From assembly GCA_938015805.1 (NCBI GenBank), contig CALLXF010000006.1:1-64000 (forward strand): a stretch of DNA of 64,000 nt, read 5' to 3'. The stretch's first letter is position 1. Each line of letters begins with the position of its first letter. The stretch is from an uncultured Saprospiraceae bacterium. Its GTDB lineage: Bacteria; Bacteroidota; Bacteroidia; Chitinophagales; Saprospiraceae. Under the pieces are notes generated by a model. That model was given only the letters and a program-made list of their open reading frames with translations. It searched no databases and was not told the origin of the DNA. The translations under genes were made by a program, and so were the position numbers. Of this stretch, positions 43,577 to 52,551 are shown one piece after another.

Positions 43577-44383
43577 ATGAGACCTCTATTATTAAAGTCA
43601 AAATATATACTCTCGTTACTCTTAGTTTTAATGATTGGTTCTGATGCTACAGCTCAGGATATCATCCTTTTAAAAAACGGTGAAAAATTAAAAGTATCGA
43701 TTAAACAGATCGGTAATGAGGTAGTCAATTACTATGAGTATCAAGACTCCTCTATCACTTATACACTTAATAAATCAGCAATCGAATCGATAGAAAAAAA
43801 TGCAGTAATCCGAGATAACCATGGAAAAGAAAAATTTCTAAATACCCAAATTCATCAAATCAAATTTGATTTCCTCTCATTTTTTAATTTGTCATTAGGT
43901 CTAAGTTATGAGCGTATGATGACACCGTACAGCTCTCTACAACCTAATATTGCCTATTATAATAATAATGATAATCATGGTTTTGAGATAGGAACAGATT
44001 ATCGAATTTACTCTACAAGGAATAGATTTAAAAACAGTGACGGTCTAAATCTTATGGATGGCGGATATACTTTTTTACGATTGCATTATGGTTACCAAAA
44101 AAGTAGTTTCTATAATTTTAGACAAGGAAGTTTTACTACGGAGTTTGGAACGAGAAATAGTCATGCACTTATCGGTGGAGTGGGTATAGGAAAGCAATGG
44201 CAATATGATAAAGTTACTTTAGATGTAAACATAAGCTATCTCTATTTTATCGGATGGTCAAAAGAAGAATTAGATACCGGAGAGCCTTCTAATGTGCGAC
44301 TAGTAGAATACAATAAAGGAATATTTAAAGGCCGCAATAATCGAGGTGTAAATATAAATTTCTCTATCGGGTATCAATTTTGA
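43577..44383 (+). CDS. Outer-membrane beta-barrel protein of unknown function
   Basis: 268 aa. Signal peptide 1-27 (DATAQDIILL), a small N-terminal module with IILLKNGEKLKVSIKQIGNEVV (in pieces), as seen in proteins that read out a stress or stalk peptide, then from about residue 85 alternating strands ending in FSIGYQF, an aromatic outer-membrane end. I do not recognise the family. It is divergent from padR and could be under the same palindromic control region; it ends 18 bases before a convergent gene. Confidence 0.7.
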   Translation: MRPLLLKSKYILSLLLVLMIGSDATAQDIILLKNGEKLKVSIKQIGNEVVNYYEYQDSSITYTLNKSAIESIEKNAVIRDNHGKEKFLNTQIHQIKFDFLSFFNLSLGLSYERMMTPYSSLQPNIAYYNNNDNHGFEIGTDYRIYSTRNRFKNSDGLNLMDGGYTFLRLHYGYQKSSFYNFRQGSFTTEFGTRNSHALIGGVGIGKQWQYDKVTLDVNISYLYFIGWSKEELDTGEPSNVRLVEYNKGIFKGRNNRGVNINFSIGYQF

Positions 44384-44401
44384 AAACCGATTACATTAAG
44401 A

Positions 44402-45730
44402 TCAGAATGATACATTTAGTCCTATCCTCGACGAACTATAATTTACTTTATCAGCATTTATAACTCCTAAGATATTATCAGTTGTTGCGATTAATTGCAC
44501 CGGACCTACATTTACTATAGCACCTAGTCCAGCTACTGGATTTCCATTGGCGGAAGCCAAAGTTAAATTTACCATGTGTTTACTAAAACGATAACTTCCA
44601 TTTAAACCAAAAGAAGATACTCCTGAAACATTATATTGATTAAGATGAAAGAATCCACCAATATTTATTTTATCAGAGAAATCATAGTCCACTCCTATTA
44701 AAAACTTTTTAAATAACTGGGTGCTGTACTCTTTTTGCTCCTTAGTAAAAGTAAGTACCTGATACAAAGAATCCTCTACTACTATATCCTGGTCATCTTC
44801 AAAAAATTCTAATAAATCTATACCTTCAAAATTGGTCTGCTCAGCAGAACTATACATAAAAGTGCTATCAGCATTCCATGTTATACTTCCGATATCTAAT
44901 GCCGCGATCTGATAAGAAAACTTATCGCCGAGTGTTCCACTAATCCCAAGGTCAAACGCGAATCCCATATTTTTTCCTACCTGGAATAATTTTACTGGAT
45001 TATAATCCAAAGAAAAATCTCCTAATCCATTGTACTCAAAAGTTCCAGCTGTTAAAATATCTATATCTGTATCTACTGTAAGTTGGTAAATATCAGGATC
45101 CGTAAATAAATCTAGTTTACCGTTTTGTATACTTAGATCTTCGATACCTGATAGAAGTTTTACCCTCGCACCGATATTAATATTGCCTAACTGGCGAGCA
45201 TAACCCAGAGATAGTTCAGTATATGATCGAGTGGCTATATCTAATCCAAGGTTCATCGTTTCGCCGATATACGCAGCATTTCCTATATGATAGAGCTCTA
45301 TTAAGTCTTTACTATATTGTACGTCACTGATCACTCTCATTCCGTAACCTACACTGAACATTCCTTTTCCTGTCTTCCAATCTACTCCTAATAAAGGAAC
45401 AGAAAACTCGACTCCTATCCCGTTTTCTTCTCCAAAATCATCTATCACATTTGTAAAATCTAATCTACTTACGCCATTAGATGTTTTTCTAAAATAGTCT
45501 CCGATTACTGGTCCGTCTTGAATAAATGTTCCTGCAATACCAGGTAATACTACTGTAAGTCCGGTATCTTGTTTTATGTACGATGGATCTATAGGATTAG
45601 ACTGTCTTAGGTTTTCCATACCGATCCACTGTAGATCCTGAGCAGATAAGTGGGTAGAAAAAATACTAATCGTAATGAGTATTAAAAATAACGCGTTACT
45701 TAATACATACGTCAAAGCACTTTTAATCAT
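44402..45730 (-). CDS. DUF5723-like outer-membrane protein
   Basis: 442 aa. Signal peptide 1-30 (STHLSAQDLQW), then barrel-like strands with NIGARVKLLSGIEDL, FAFDLGISGTLGDKF and an aromatic end (RIGLNVSF). The general build matches DUF5723, a PorV-like/FadL-like Bacteroidota family. It overlaps the 512-aa lipoprotein gene by eight bases, so the two are coupled. The role is unknown. Copy 2 of the 14-mer repeat lies in it (44545-44558). Confidence 0.72.
   Translation of the reverse strand: MIKSALTYVLSNALFLILITISIFSTHLSAQDLQWIGMENLRQSNPIDPSYIKQDTGLTVVLPGIAGTFIQDGPVIGDYFRKTSNGVSRLDFTNVIDDFGEENGIGVEFSVPLLGVDWKTGKGMFSVGYGMRVISDVQYSKDLIELYHIGNAAYIGETMNLGLDIATRSYTELSLGYARQLGNINIGARVKLLSGIEDLSIQNGKLDLFTDPDIYQLTVDTDIDILTAGTFEYNGLGDFSLDYNPVKLFQVGKNMGFAFDLGISGTLGDKFSYQIAALDIGSITWNADSTFMYSSAEQTNFEGIDLLEFFEDDQDIVVEDSLYQVLTFTKEQKEYSTQLFKKFLIGVDYDFSDKINIGGFFHLNQYNVSGVSSFGLNGSYRFSKHMVNLTLASANGNPVAGLGAIVNVGPVQLIATTDNILGVINADKVNYSSSRIGLNVSF
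44545..44558 (+). repeat. Copy 2 of the 14-mer CATTGGCGGAAGCC
   Basis: Same orientation as copies 1 and 3, followed by AA as in copy 1, and again in a frame that encodes L-A-S-A-N-G on the minus strand. Confidence 0.6.
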
Positions 45731-47261
45731 TGAGTTTTATTTTTGCTCCCATTCTTAATTCCAATGCGTAGTCTTCATAAATCCACAACGATTCTTCTCC
45801 ATTATTTAGGCTTTCGAGATCGATAAGAAATACTACTTTACTAGCATCGATTACATTATTAATCTTAGTCTCGTCAAAAGGAATAAAAACCGTTTCTTCT
45901 CCAGCAGAAGTGGCTATTCCTGTCATCTCATCTATATCAGCGGCAGGAAGAAAATAACGTTGGTCTCTAAATAAAGAATCTGTTATATTTTGATTTTCGT
46001 CTAATAGAAAGCCCTGAACTCTTACATCAAAAGGGAAATCGTTTTCCATAATCAATTTAAATTCCGCACTTTCTAAAGAAGCATACCCTTCAAAATCGAT
46101 ATCAAAAGTATCCGTTAGTTTTAGTTCGTTTGCATATCCAAATAATGGCAACTCGACATTAGTTACGACTTTATAATAACTATCCGAGGTCATAAATCCC
46201 GTTATATCTGGATCATCTTCCGGATTAGCGACAGCATCGATATCAAATGCTACACGGCTGACTTTCTCATTAAATATCTCCTGAATATTAGAGTTCTCGT
46301 TATTAAAAAAGAAAGTATCTAGTTTTACCTCACCCACCTCTGCGAGTGTAGGATGTTTAAATAGCACTCCATTATCAATAAGATCTCCTGTCATTAAAAA
46401 GGTACTACCCGTAATCGTTGTAAACTCTACCGAATTAAATTTAGCTTCTACCGGAAAACCAAAAGCATTTTCCCCATCGATTCTTACTTTAGGATTTTCA
46501 AACCAAAGTCCTCCGGACAACCAGTTACTATAGACTCCGACTGTAATCACCTCTCCATCTACTTGCTGTATTTCTTTTCCAAAGAAACCTTCTATATATC
46601 CAAAATCTAATCGATCAAAAGTCAGGACAATACGATCTAATTCTATTCTTTCACCAGCTTCATTACGAGCATCATAGTTTACAAAAACCTGATTATTATT
46701 TCCTGTAACGTCCCAAGAGTCCACAGACTCTGTCTCTGTGATCAGATTTGTTTCTTCTCCTCCTTCATAATTTAAAACATAATCCCTTGTATAAATAACG
46801 CCATCTTTACTCAACTCTGGTATGGTTACTTTTACTGTAACGGTCTCTTGCAGTTTAGTCTGGAAAGACCATCTTATTCCTACATTAGCAAAAATAGCTC
46901 TGTCTAATTGGAAATTAGTAGGAAACACTTCTACTGGAAATGGAACAGGAGCTACGGTATCTTGTAAGAACAGTGGAACTGGAAAATCTACAGGAGCAAA
47001 AATTTCTCTTGCAAATCTTTGTACAGGTGGAGCTGTATAAAACACAGTAAGTCTCCCTTCTGGATCTACTTTTACTACAGCGTTACCAGAAGTGCTTTCT
47101 GCAATCTCTACGATTCTTGCTTTAGTATTTATTAACGGAATGGCATATTCTCCATTTAAAGAAGCATCTACTTCTTTTACCGAGGTTAGATCAGTACAAC
47201 TGAGTATTGTTAAAACCAGGCATAGATTTATTAAGATGTATGATAAGGATCCGTATTTCAT
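45723..47261 (-). CDS. Beta-rich surface lipoprotein of unknown function
   Basis: 512 aa. Lipoprotein-type signal (VLTILSCTDLTSV). The mature part is beta-rich, with repeated strand pairs (RIELDRIVLTFDRLDFGYIEGF, VRIDGENAFGFPVEAKFNSVEF, both in pieces) and no domain I can name. It is translationally coupled to the DUF5723-like barrel that follows, which suggests a lipoprotein/barrel pair at the outer membrane. Function unknown. Confidence 0.72.
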   Translation of the reverse strand: MKYGSLSYILINLCLVLTILSCTDLTSVKEVDASLNGEYAIPLINTKARIVEIAESTSGNAVVKVDPEGRLTVFYTAPPVQRFAREIFAPVDFPVPLFLQDTVAPVPFPVEVFPTNFQLDRAIFANVGIRWSFQTKLQETVTVKVTIPELSKDGVIYTRDYVLNYEGGEETNLITETESVDSWDVTGNNNQVFVNYDARNEAGERIELDRIVLTFDRLDFGYIEGFFGKEIQQVDGEVITVGVYSNWLSGGLWFENPKVRIDGENAFGFPVEAKFNSVEFTTITGSTFLMTGDLIDNGVLFKHPTLAEVGEVKLDTFFFNNENSNIQEIFNEKVSRVAFDIDAVANPEDDPDITGFMTSDSYYKVVTNVELPLFGYANELKLTDTFDIDFEGYASLESAEFKLIMENDFPFDVRVQGFLLDENQNITDSLFRDQRYFLPAADIDEMTGIATSAGEETVFIPFDETKINNVIDASKVVFLIDLESLNNGEESLWIYEDYALELRMGAKIKLND

Positions 47262-47316
47262 AAATATGCTTATAAGTTCTGTCTAATATGTGACATTTTA
47301 AAAATCTAAAACCCCA

Positions 47317-48729
47317 TCAGTTGATCTCTATTTCTTGACCTAAGTCTGGTATTTTAACGTTTGAGAACCCCTTTGTGCCTAGATATTTTTTAAATTTCTT
47401 TTGAACATCATATTCTCCATGAACCAGATACATTTCTTTGATCCCCTTTTTAATCGGATTTAGGAAATCGACTATCTCCTTCCGATCAGCATGAGCAGAG
47501 AAAGAATGCATCGTTTTTATCTGAGCCTTGATTTTTTTCCACTCTCCAAAAAGCTTAATCTCTTCTGCCCCAGATCTAATTATTCCGCCAGCTGTATTAG
47601 GAGCACAGTAGCCCACAATAAGAACAGTCGCTTTAGGATTTTCTAAATTATTAAACAAATGATGTCTTATCCTTCCTGCATTCATCATACCAGACGAGCT
47701 GATAATAATACACGGTTTTTTAGTTTGATTTAGAGCTTTGGATTCTTCCACGCTACGAACATAATGCAAGTCATTAAACCCAAAAGGATTATCATCGATA
47801 AGTAAATACTCATGTAATGCATCATCAAAACATTCTGGATGAGCTCCGAATACTTGAGTTGCATTTACAGAGAGTGGACTATCTACGTATACTGGAATTT
47901 TGGGCAACAGACCCTTAGTCTCTAACTTATCTAGAAGGTATACAATCTCCTGTGTACGACCTACGCTAAAAGCAGGGATCAGCAATTTACCTTGATTTTC
48001 GACGCAAGTCTCTTTAATAATTTCTAAAAATTTATCCGTCTGTTCTGGATTAGACTCATGCTCTTTATCTCCATAAGTAGACTCACAGATGAGGTAATCC
48101 GTTTTTTCCATAAGCTGCGGATCCTTTAAGATCGGACGATCAGGTCTTCCGATATCTCCAGAAAATCCGACACGGAGTGTCTTTCCGTTTTCTTTTATTT
48201 TAAGATTTACACTGGAAGATCCTAAGAGATGTCCCGCATCATTAAATCGTACAGATACTCTATCATTTATATCATGCCATTTATTATAGGAGTAGGTCTG
48301 AAAAAGCACCATTGTAGGCACTACATGCTTGCTCCCGTATATCGGTTGTCTAAACGGTTTACGTTTTTTCTTTTTACGTTTTGCTTGCTTTTTATTAAAC
48401 CACTCTGCTTCTCTCTCTTGGATTTTTGCACTATCTAATAACATAATTGCACATAAACTACGCGTAGCATGTGTAGAGTGTATACATCCATTAAAACCAT
48501 CTTTTACGAGCTGAGGCACTCGACCAGTATGATCGATATGTGCATGAGATAAAATCAGACAGTCGATCTCCTTAGGATCATAATACCATTTGTTATTACT
48601 AATCCAGTCCGCTTTTCCACCACCCTGATATAAGCCACAATCTAATAATATTTTATATCCATCATCTAAGGTTATCAAATGCGAACTACCTGTTACATTC
48701 TTTGCTGCTCCACAAAATTTAATCTTCAT
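47317..48729 (-). CDS. Metallo-beta-lactamase/beta-CASP ribonuclease family protein
   Basis: 470 aa. MBL motif HxHxDH is H62-A-H64-I-D66-H67 (SHAHIDHTGR); DAGHLLGSSS gives the next histidine; CIIISSSGMMNAGRIRHHLFNNL and HSFSAHADRKE are the beta-CASP and RMMBL ends. This is the CPSF73/RNase J-like group acting as RNA endo- or exonuclease in the cytoplasm. A Lys/Arg-rich loop (about 115-130, KKQAKRKKKKRK) could bind RNA. Monocistronic. Family certain, RNA target unknown. Confidence 0.9.
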   Translation of the reverse strand: MKIKFCGAAKNVTGSSHLITLDDGYKILLDCGLYQGGGKADWISNNKWYYDPKEIDCLILSHAHIDHTGRVPQLVKDGFNGCIHSTHATRSLCAIMLLDSAKIQEREAEWFNKKQAKRKKKKRKPFRQPIYGSKHVVPTMVLFQTYSYNKWHDINDRVSVRFNDAGHLLGSSSVNLKIKENGKTLRVGFSGDIGRPDRPILKDPQLMEKTDYLICESTYGDKEHESNPEQTDKFLEIIKETCVENQGKLLIPAFSVGRTQEIVYLLDKLETKGLLPKIPVYVDSPLSVNATQVFGAHPECFDDALHEYLLIDDNPFGFNDLHYVRSVEESKALNQTKKPCIIISSSGMMNAGRIRHHLFNNLENPKATVLIVGYCAPNTAGGIIRSGAEEIKLFGEWKKIKAQIKTMHSFSAHADRKEIVDFLNPIKKGIKEMYLVHGEYDVQKKFKKYLGTKGFSNVKIPDLGQEIEIN

Positions 48730-48800
48730 AAACTTCTACACTATTTATGGGCTAAGATAACGATTAAAAAGAGATCTAAATGATGCTTTACAAATGTAAA

Positions 48801-48826
48801 TTGCCCAAGTCAAAAGACTCGGGCAA
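48801..48826 (-). terminator. Terminator after the DUF1573 gene
   Basis: Stem TTGCCC+AGTC (48801-48811) / GACT+GGGCAA (48816-48826), one A-C mismatch, AAAA loop. The following minus-strand bases are only moderately T-rich. Confidence 0.55.
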
Positions 48827-48864
48827 CACCTATTTTTAAAACTAAACAATTAAGAAGTTGTATA

Positions 48865-49617
48865 TTATTCTAGAATCACTTGCTTAGCAATCCTGTTTTT
48901 ACCATCCAGCTTTATTGATACCGTATATACACCTGGTTTATAATCTTGTATATCTAACTGCATTGCACCACTTTCTATTGTATCGATAACCTTAGTCATC
49001 ACTCTCTTGCCCTGCATTGTAAATACATCTATCATTGCCGACTGACCTGCATATTCTTTTAAATCTAAATTTACAATCCCTCTGGACGGGTTAGGATATA
49101 CCTGTACCGTGGCTGCATCTACATCAAAATCAGATCTCTTTTCTACTATTTCTTTTTCTAATACTGCTCTTTTTGCTAGCTCCTCTTTACTAAGTCTGTG
49201 GACTACACCTTTAATGGTCAGGTAGGTGTTCTTAGGTTCTGTATTTGCAGTGATGGTTACTCTTTTTGATTGGTTAGCACCTCCTTCTTTACCCTTGCCT
49301 TTAGAGTTAAATTGTACAAGTATCTCTGCAGATTCGCCTGGTAGGATAGGTTCTTTTGGCCATCTCGGTACTGTACATCCGCATGATCCTTTTGCATTAG
49401 ATATGAGTAATGGCTCTACTCCGTTGTTAGTAAAAGTAAAAACGTTTTGCACGACCTCTCCTTCTTCTAATTCACCCCAGTTAAAAGTCTCAGATTGGAA
49501 CTCCATAATCGTGTTCGGTGTCTCAGGTTTTACTTTTTCTAATACGGGTTTCTGAGCAAGTGTTATGGTGGTTACAAAGAGAAAAATAAACGATAACAAG
49601 TAATGGCTTCTATTCAT
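48865..49617 (-). CDS. DUF1573 protein with T9SS type A sorting domain
   Basis: 250 aa. Signal peptide 1-21 (TITLAQ). The DUF1573 domain spans about 40-140: FNWGELEEGEVVQNVFTFTN, GSCGCTVPRWPKEPILPGES and VQFNSKGK are its hallmarks. The last 75 residues are a type A T9SS sorting domain (VQVYPNPSRGIVNLDL to KQVILE). So it is a small exported surface protein. DUF1573 modules resemble MSP/ASPM-like sandwiches; function unknown. A 304-base gap separates it from the adhesin operon. Confidence 0.88.
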   Translation of the reverse strand: MNRSHYLLSFIFLFVTTITLAQKPVLEKVKPETPNTIMEFQSETFNWGELEEGEVVQNVFTFTNNGVEPLLISNAKGSCGCTVPRWPKEPILPGESAEILVQFNSKGKGKEGGANQSKRVTITANTEPKNTYLTIKGVVHRLSKEELAKRAVLEKEIVEKRSDFDVDAATVQVYPNPSRGIVNLDLKEYAGQSAMIDVFTMQGKRVMTKVIDTIESGAMQLDIQDYKPGVYTVSIKLDGKNRIAKQVILE

Positions 49618-49921
49618 TTTCTAAGTTTTTATGGTTTTATAAACTGTGTTCTAATTTTCCTTTGACTTACGTCGAATGGATCAGAGATCCTATAAAGAAG
49701 TATATCTAATTATAACGTAGAAAGCCAAAATTAATTTCACTATCATAAAGATGAAATTGAATAGCAAAGAGGTGGGTAATGATATAAATAAAAATTATTG
49801 AAAGTGAGATGCTCTTTGAAATTAGTAGTTGGATAGCATTTTTAAATCAGAAGAAGGTTACTCAAAATTCTTAATCTACTAATGGTAAGAAACAATATCA
49901 CTGGAGCTATATCAACTACTA
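49618..49921. other. 304-base gap between the DUF1573 and OmpA genes
   Basis: AT-rich, no frame, no clear promoter box and no good terminator seen. Only a small GGATC-n3-GATCC palindrome at 49678-49690. Confidence 0.5.
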
Positions 49922-51601
49922 CTAGTTTTCTAAAATCTTCACTTCTGTACGACGATTAAACTGGTGATCTAGATCAGTACAAGTCACTCCGTTATAGCAG
50001 TGATTACGGATCTGAGTTTCTCCTAGTCCCTGAGTCATGATGCGATCACTGGAGATTCCTTTTACCATAAGATATGATTTCGCAGATTTTGCTCTTTGTT
50101 TAGATAGTTTTAGATTGTAATTATCTTCTCCTCTACTATCGGTATGAGCGATCAGTTCTACCTTAAGACTTGGCATAGTAAGCATCGTATTATATAAAGC
50201 ATCTAACTCCTCTGCTGCACCGCTTTGGATAACCGCACTATTATACTCATAAAAAATATTATCAAAAACGATTTTTGACCCCTTGGTAGTAGGTATGATT
50301 ATCGACGGCTCTACTTTAGTCTGCTCTTTTATGGTTTGTGGTCTAGTAGAAACCACCGGTTTAGATTTCTTTAGAGGCTCTAAGCCTATAGTCCACTCCT
50401 GATCGTTCTCTAGAGGATCATAAAAAAACCTGCTTTCTTTATATTCTGGATCATCCACTACTAATACATACTTAGTATCTGTCTGCACAAAAAACCGTTG
50501 AGCACCTTTCTGATCTGTTTTAATACTAAAAGCAGTCGCATTTACATCTCTACAATTTTGGAGTATTACCTCCTGATTATACTCGGCAAGGTCATAGTCC
50601 TCTAGGTCTATGGGTATGAGTTTTAGTTCTTTTCCCACCAGGGCTTGTTGGGTAAAATTATCGATAAGCGTTACAGAAAAGGTTAAATTTTCAGGAACAG
50701 ATATTTTATTTATCGACTGATTAAATTTCATTTCATAAATATCATCCTTACCCTTTCCCGGACGTGAAGAAGAAAACAATAAATGCTGTCCTTCTTTGTC
50801 TATGGATAATCCAAAGTCGTCAAAATCTGAATTTATAGGTGTGTCAAGCTTTTTAAGATTTACAAACAACTCTCCTCTAAGCTCGGCCTCATAGATATCT
50901 AGATCATCCGATGCTTTTCTACCATCCGTCGCAAAGTATAAAAACTGATCATTATGGAAATATGGAAACCAGTCATTTTTATCTGTATTTATCTCTGGAC
51001 CTAAATTCTCAGGGCGAGTCCATGAGTCACCAGATTTATACATTACATACAGATCCATTTTACCATATCCTCCTGGCATATCTGAGGCAAAAATCATGAC
51101 TTTACCATCTTGGCTTACTGCAGGGTGACAAAAATTATGATCACCCGCGGGGAAATCTAATCGCTCTGGAATGGACCATAAACCATCTACATATTTACTA
51201 GTAAATATTTTTAGTTTTAGCGAATTATCCTGACTGTACTTTCTTTTGTTATTGGACATATTAGATTTAGTCAGGAACATGGTATTCGCTGCAAAGCAAA
51301 AAGGGCCTTCTATATAGTCGGAATTTATAGTCTCAGAAAACAAGATAGGATCACCTCCTTCCTCTATATATAAAACATCAAATTTTTGTTCCCCACGAGT
51401 AGGGTTATCTTTTTTACTACTTTTCTCAAACATCACATACGCAATACCGTCATTATATCTTACAGGAGAAAACTCATAATTTTTACTATTAAATGGTAAT
51501 CGGGAGATTCCATTATTAGCAAGTAGCGCATCCGTGATCTGACTATAAGAAACAAATGACGATCCTAGTAAAAATATAAATATGTAGTAAAACTTATACA
51601 T
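49922..51601 (-). CDS. OmpA-like protein with PD40 repeats
   Basis: 559 aa. Signal peptide 1-20; residues 30-310 are PD40/WD40-like strands (HPAVSQDGKVMIFASDMPGG, GLSIDKEGQHLLFSSSRPGK); a CNA-B-like sandwich near 310-410; and an OmpA peptidoglycan-binding domain from about 445 (VELIAHTDSRGEDNYNLKLS). It anchors the surface complex to the cell wall. The N-terminus overlaps the PorP gene by one base. This PorP-OmpA-adhesin set is the usual sprF-type cluster of Bacteroidota. Confidence 0.9.
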   Translation of the reverse strand: MYKFYYIFIFLLGSSFVSYSQITDALLANNGISRLPFNSKNYEFSPVRYNDGIAYVMFEKSSKKDNPTRGEQKFDVLYIEEGGDPILFSETINSDYIEGPFCFAANTMFLTKSNMSNNKRKYSQDNSLKLKIFTSKYVDGLWSIPERLDFPAGDHNFCHPAVSQDGKVMIFASDMPGGYGKMDLYVMYKSGDSWTRPENLGPEINTDKNDWFPYFHNDQFLYFATDGRKASDDLDIYEAELRGELFVNLKKLDTPINSDFDDFGLSIDKEGQHLLFSSSRPGKGKDDIYEMKFNQSINKISVPENLTFSVTLIDNFTQQALVGKELKLIPIDLEDYDLAEYNQEVILQNCRDVNATAFSIKTDQKGAQRFFVQTDTKYVLVVDDPEYKESRFFYDPLENDQEWTIGLEPLKKSKPVVSTRPQTIKEQTKVEPSIIIPTTKGSKIVFDNIFYEYNSAVIQSGAAEELDALYNTMLTMPSLKVELIAHTDSRGEDNYNLKLSKQRAKSAKSYLMVKGISSDRIMTQGLGETQIRNHCYNGVTCTDLDHQFNRRTEVKILEN

Positions 51602-52551
51602 TAAAAATATCTCGGGTTTATAATTTCTTCTTTATTTATTCGGGTCGTAAACATATAGTTAGCCATTACTTCTATACTTCCATTAGAATAGTCTCTTATA
51701 TCAGATAACGTATAATCATATGCAAAACCAAACATAAGCTGAGGACTAAACTGATAGGCTAAGATGAGATCTATAGATTCTAATAAACTCCCCTCATTTC
51801 CCCCACTTCTAAAAGTCACGGCTCCAGTATATTTTTCATCATAAGTTACACCCAGATTTAAATCCACGTCATAAGGTGTTGCGATGGCGTATTTATAAAA
51901 CACCTGCGGTCTAAAGGTCCACTTAGGGCTCAGAACAAAAGCTCCTCCTGTCATAATAAAGGCATGCCTCACCTCTTCAGAAAATCCTACTTGATCATCA
52001 AAACTCAAATTTGCCTCTCCTAGTCTCGGTATCGCCGCACCCACATAAAACAGATTAGAGCTATAGTAAACCCCAAAACCAAAATTAAAAATACTCTTAG
52101 AAAAATTATCAAAAGATATAGTCGGATCTAAGTCTATACTCTGGGTAGATACAAGACGAGGATCAGTAAAATCTAAATCATAACGTCTGATGGAACCCTG
52201 TAGCCCTAAGCTTAATGTGCCAGAACCCAGTTTTATACGATAAGAATAGAGACCCTCTAGTGTAAGTCGCTCATTAAATCCGATTGAATGATTGATCACA
52301 TTAAAACCAAGACCTAGTCTATCATTCCACATCGGCATGGCAAAACTAATCACTTGTGTTTTAGGAGCTCCACTAAATCCATTCCACTGATCTCTATAAA
52401 TTACACTTGCGCTAGCCACCTCCTCATTACCTACATAAGCTGGGTTAAAGAGCTGCTTATTAAACATAAACTGCGTGTACAATTGCTCTTGCTGTCCCGA
52501 GAGCGAGAGAGCATAAAAATATATTCCTATGAATAATACTATTTTTCTCAT
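51601..52551 (-). CDS. PorP/SprF family protein, partner of the large adhesin
   Basis: 316 aa. Signal peptide 1-19; QLYTQFMFNKQLFNPAYVG is the PorP/SprF signature, followed by barrel strands (ASVIYRDQWNGFSGAPKTQ). It is the second PorP/SprF copy in the window. In Flavobacterium SprF is needed to secrete or attach the adhesin SprB, encoded next to it; by the same logic this copy serves the 2109-aa protein, whose gene it overlaps by four bases (ATGA). Confidence 0.9.
   Translation of the reverse strand: MRKIVLFIGIYFYALSLSGQQEQLYTQFMFNKQLFNPAYVGNEEVASASVIYRDQWNGFSGAPKTQVISFAMPMWNDRLGLGFNVINHSIGFNERLTLEGLYSYRIKLGSGTLSLGLQGSIRRYDLDFTDPRLVSTQSIDLDPTISFDNFSKSIFNFGFGVYYSSNLFYVGAAIPRLGEANLSFDDQVGFSEEVRHAFIMTGGAFVLSPKWTFRPQVFYKYAIATPYDVDLNLGVTYDEKYTGAVTFRSGGNEGSLLESIDLILAYQFSPQLMFGFAYDYTLSDIRDYSNGSIEVMANYMFTTRINKEEIINPRYF

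Noticed and set aside
49678-49690. GGATC-n3-GATCC palindrome
   Set aside because: Five-base arms in an AT-rich gap are expected by chance.
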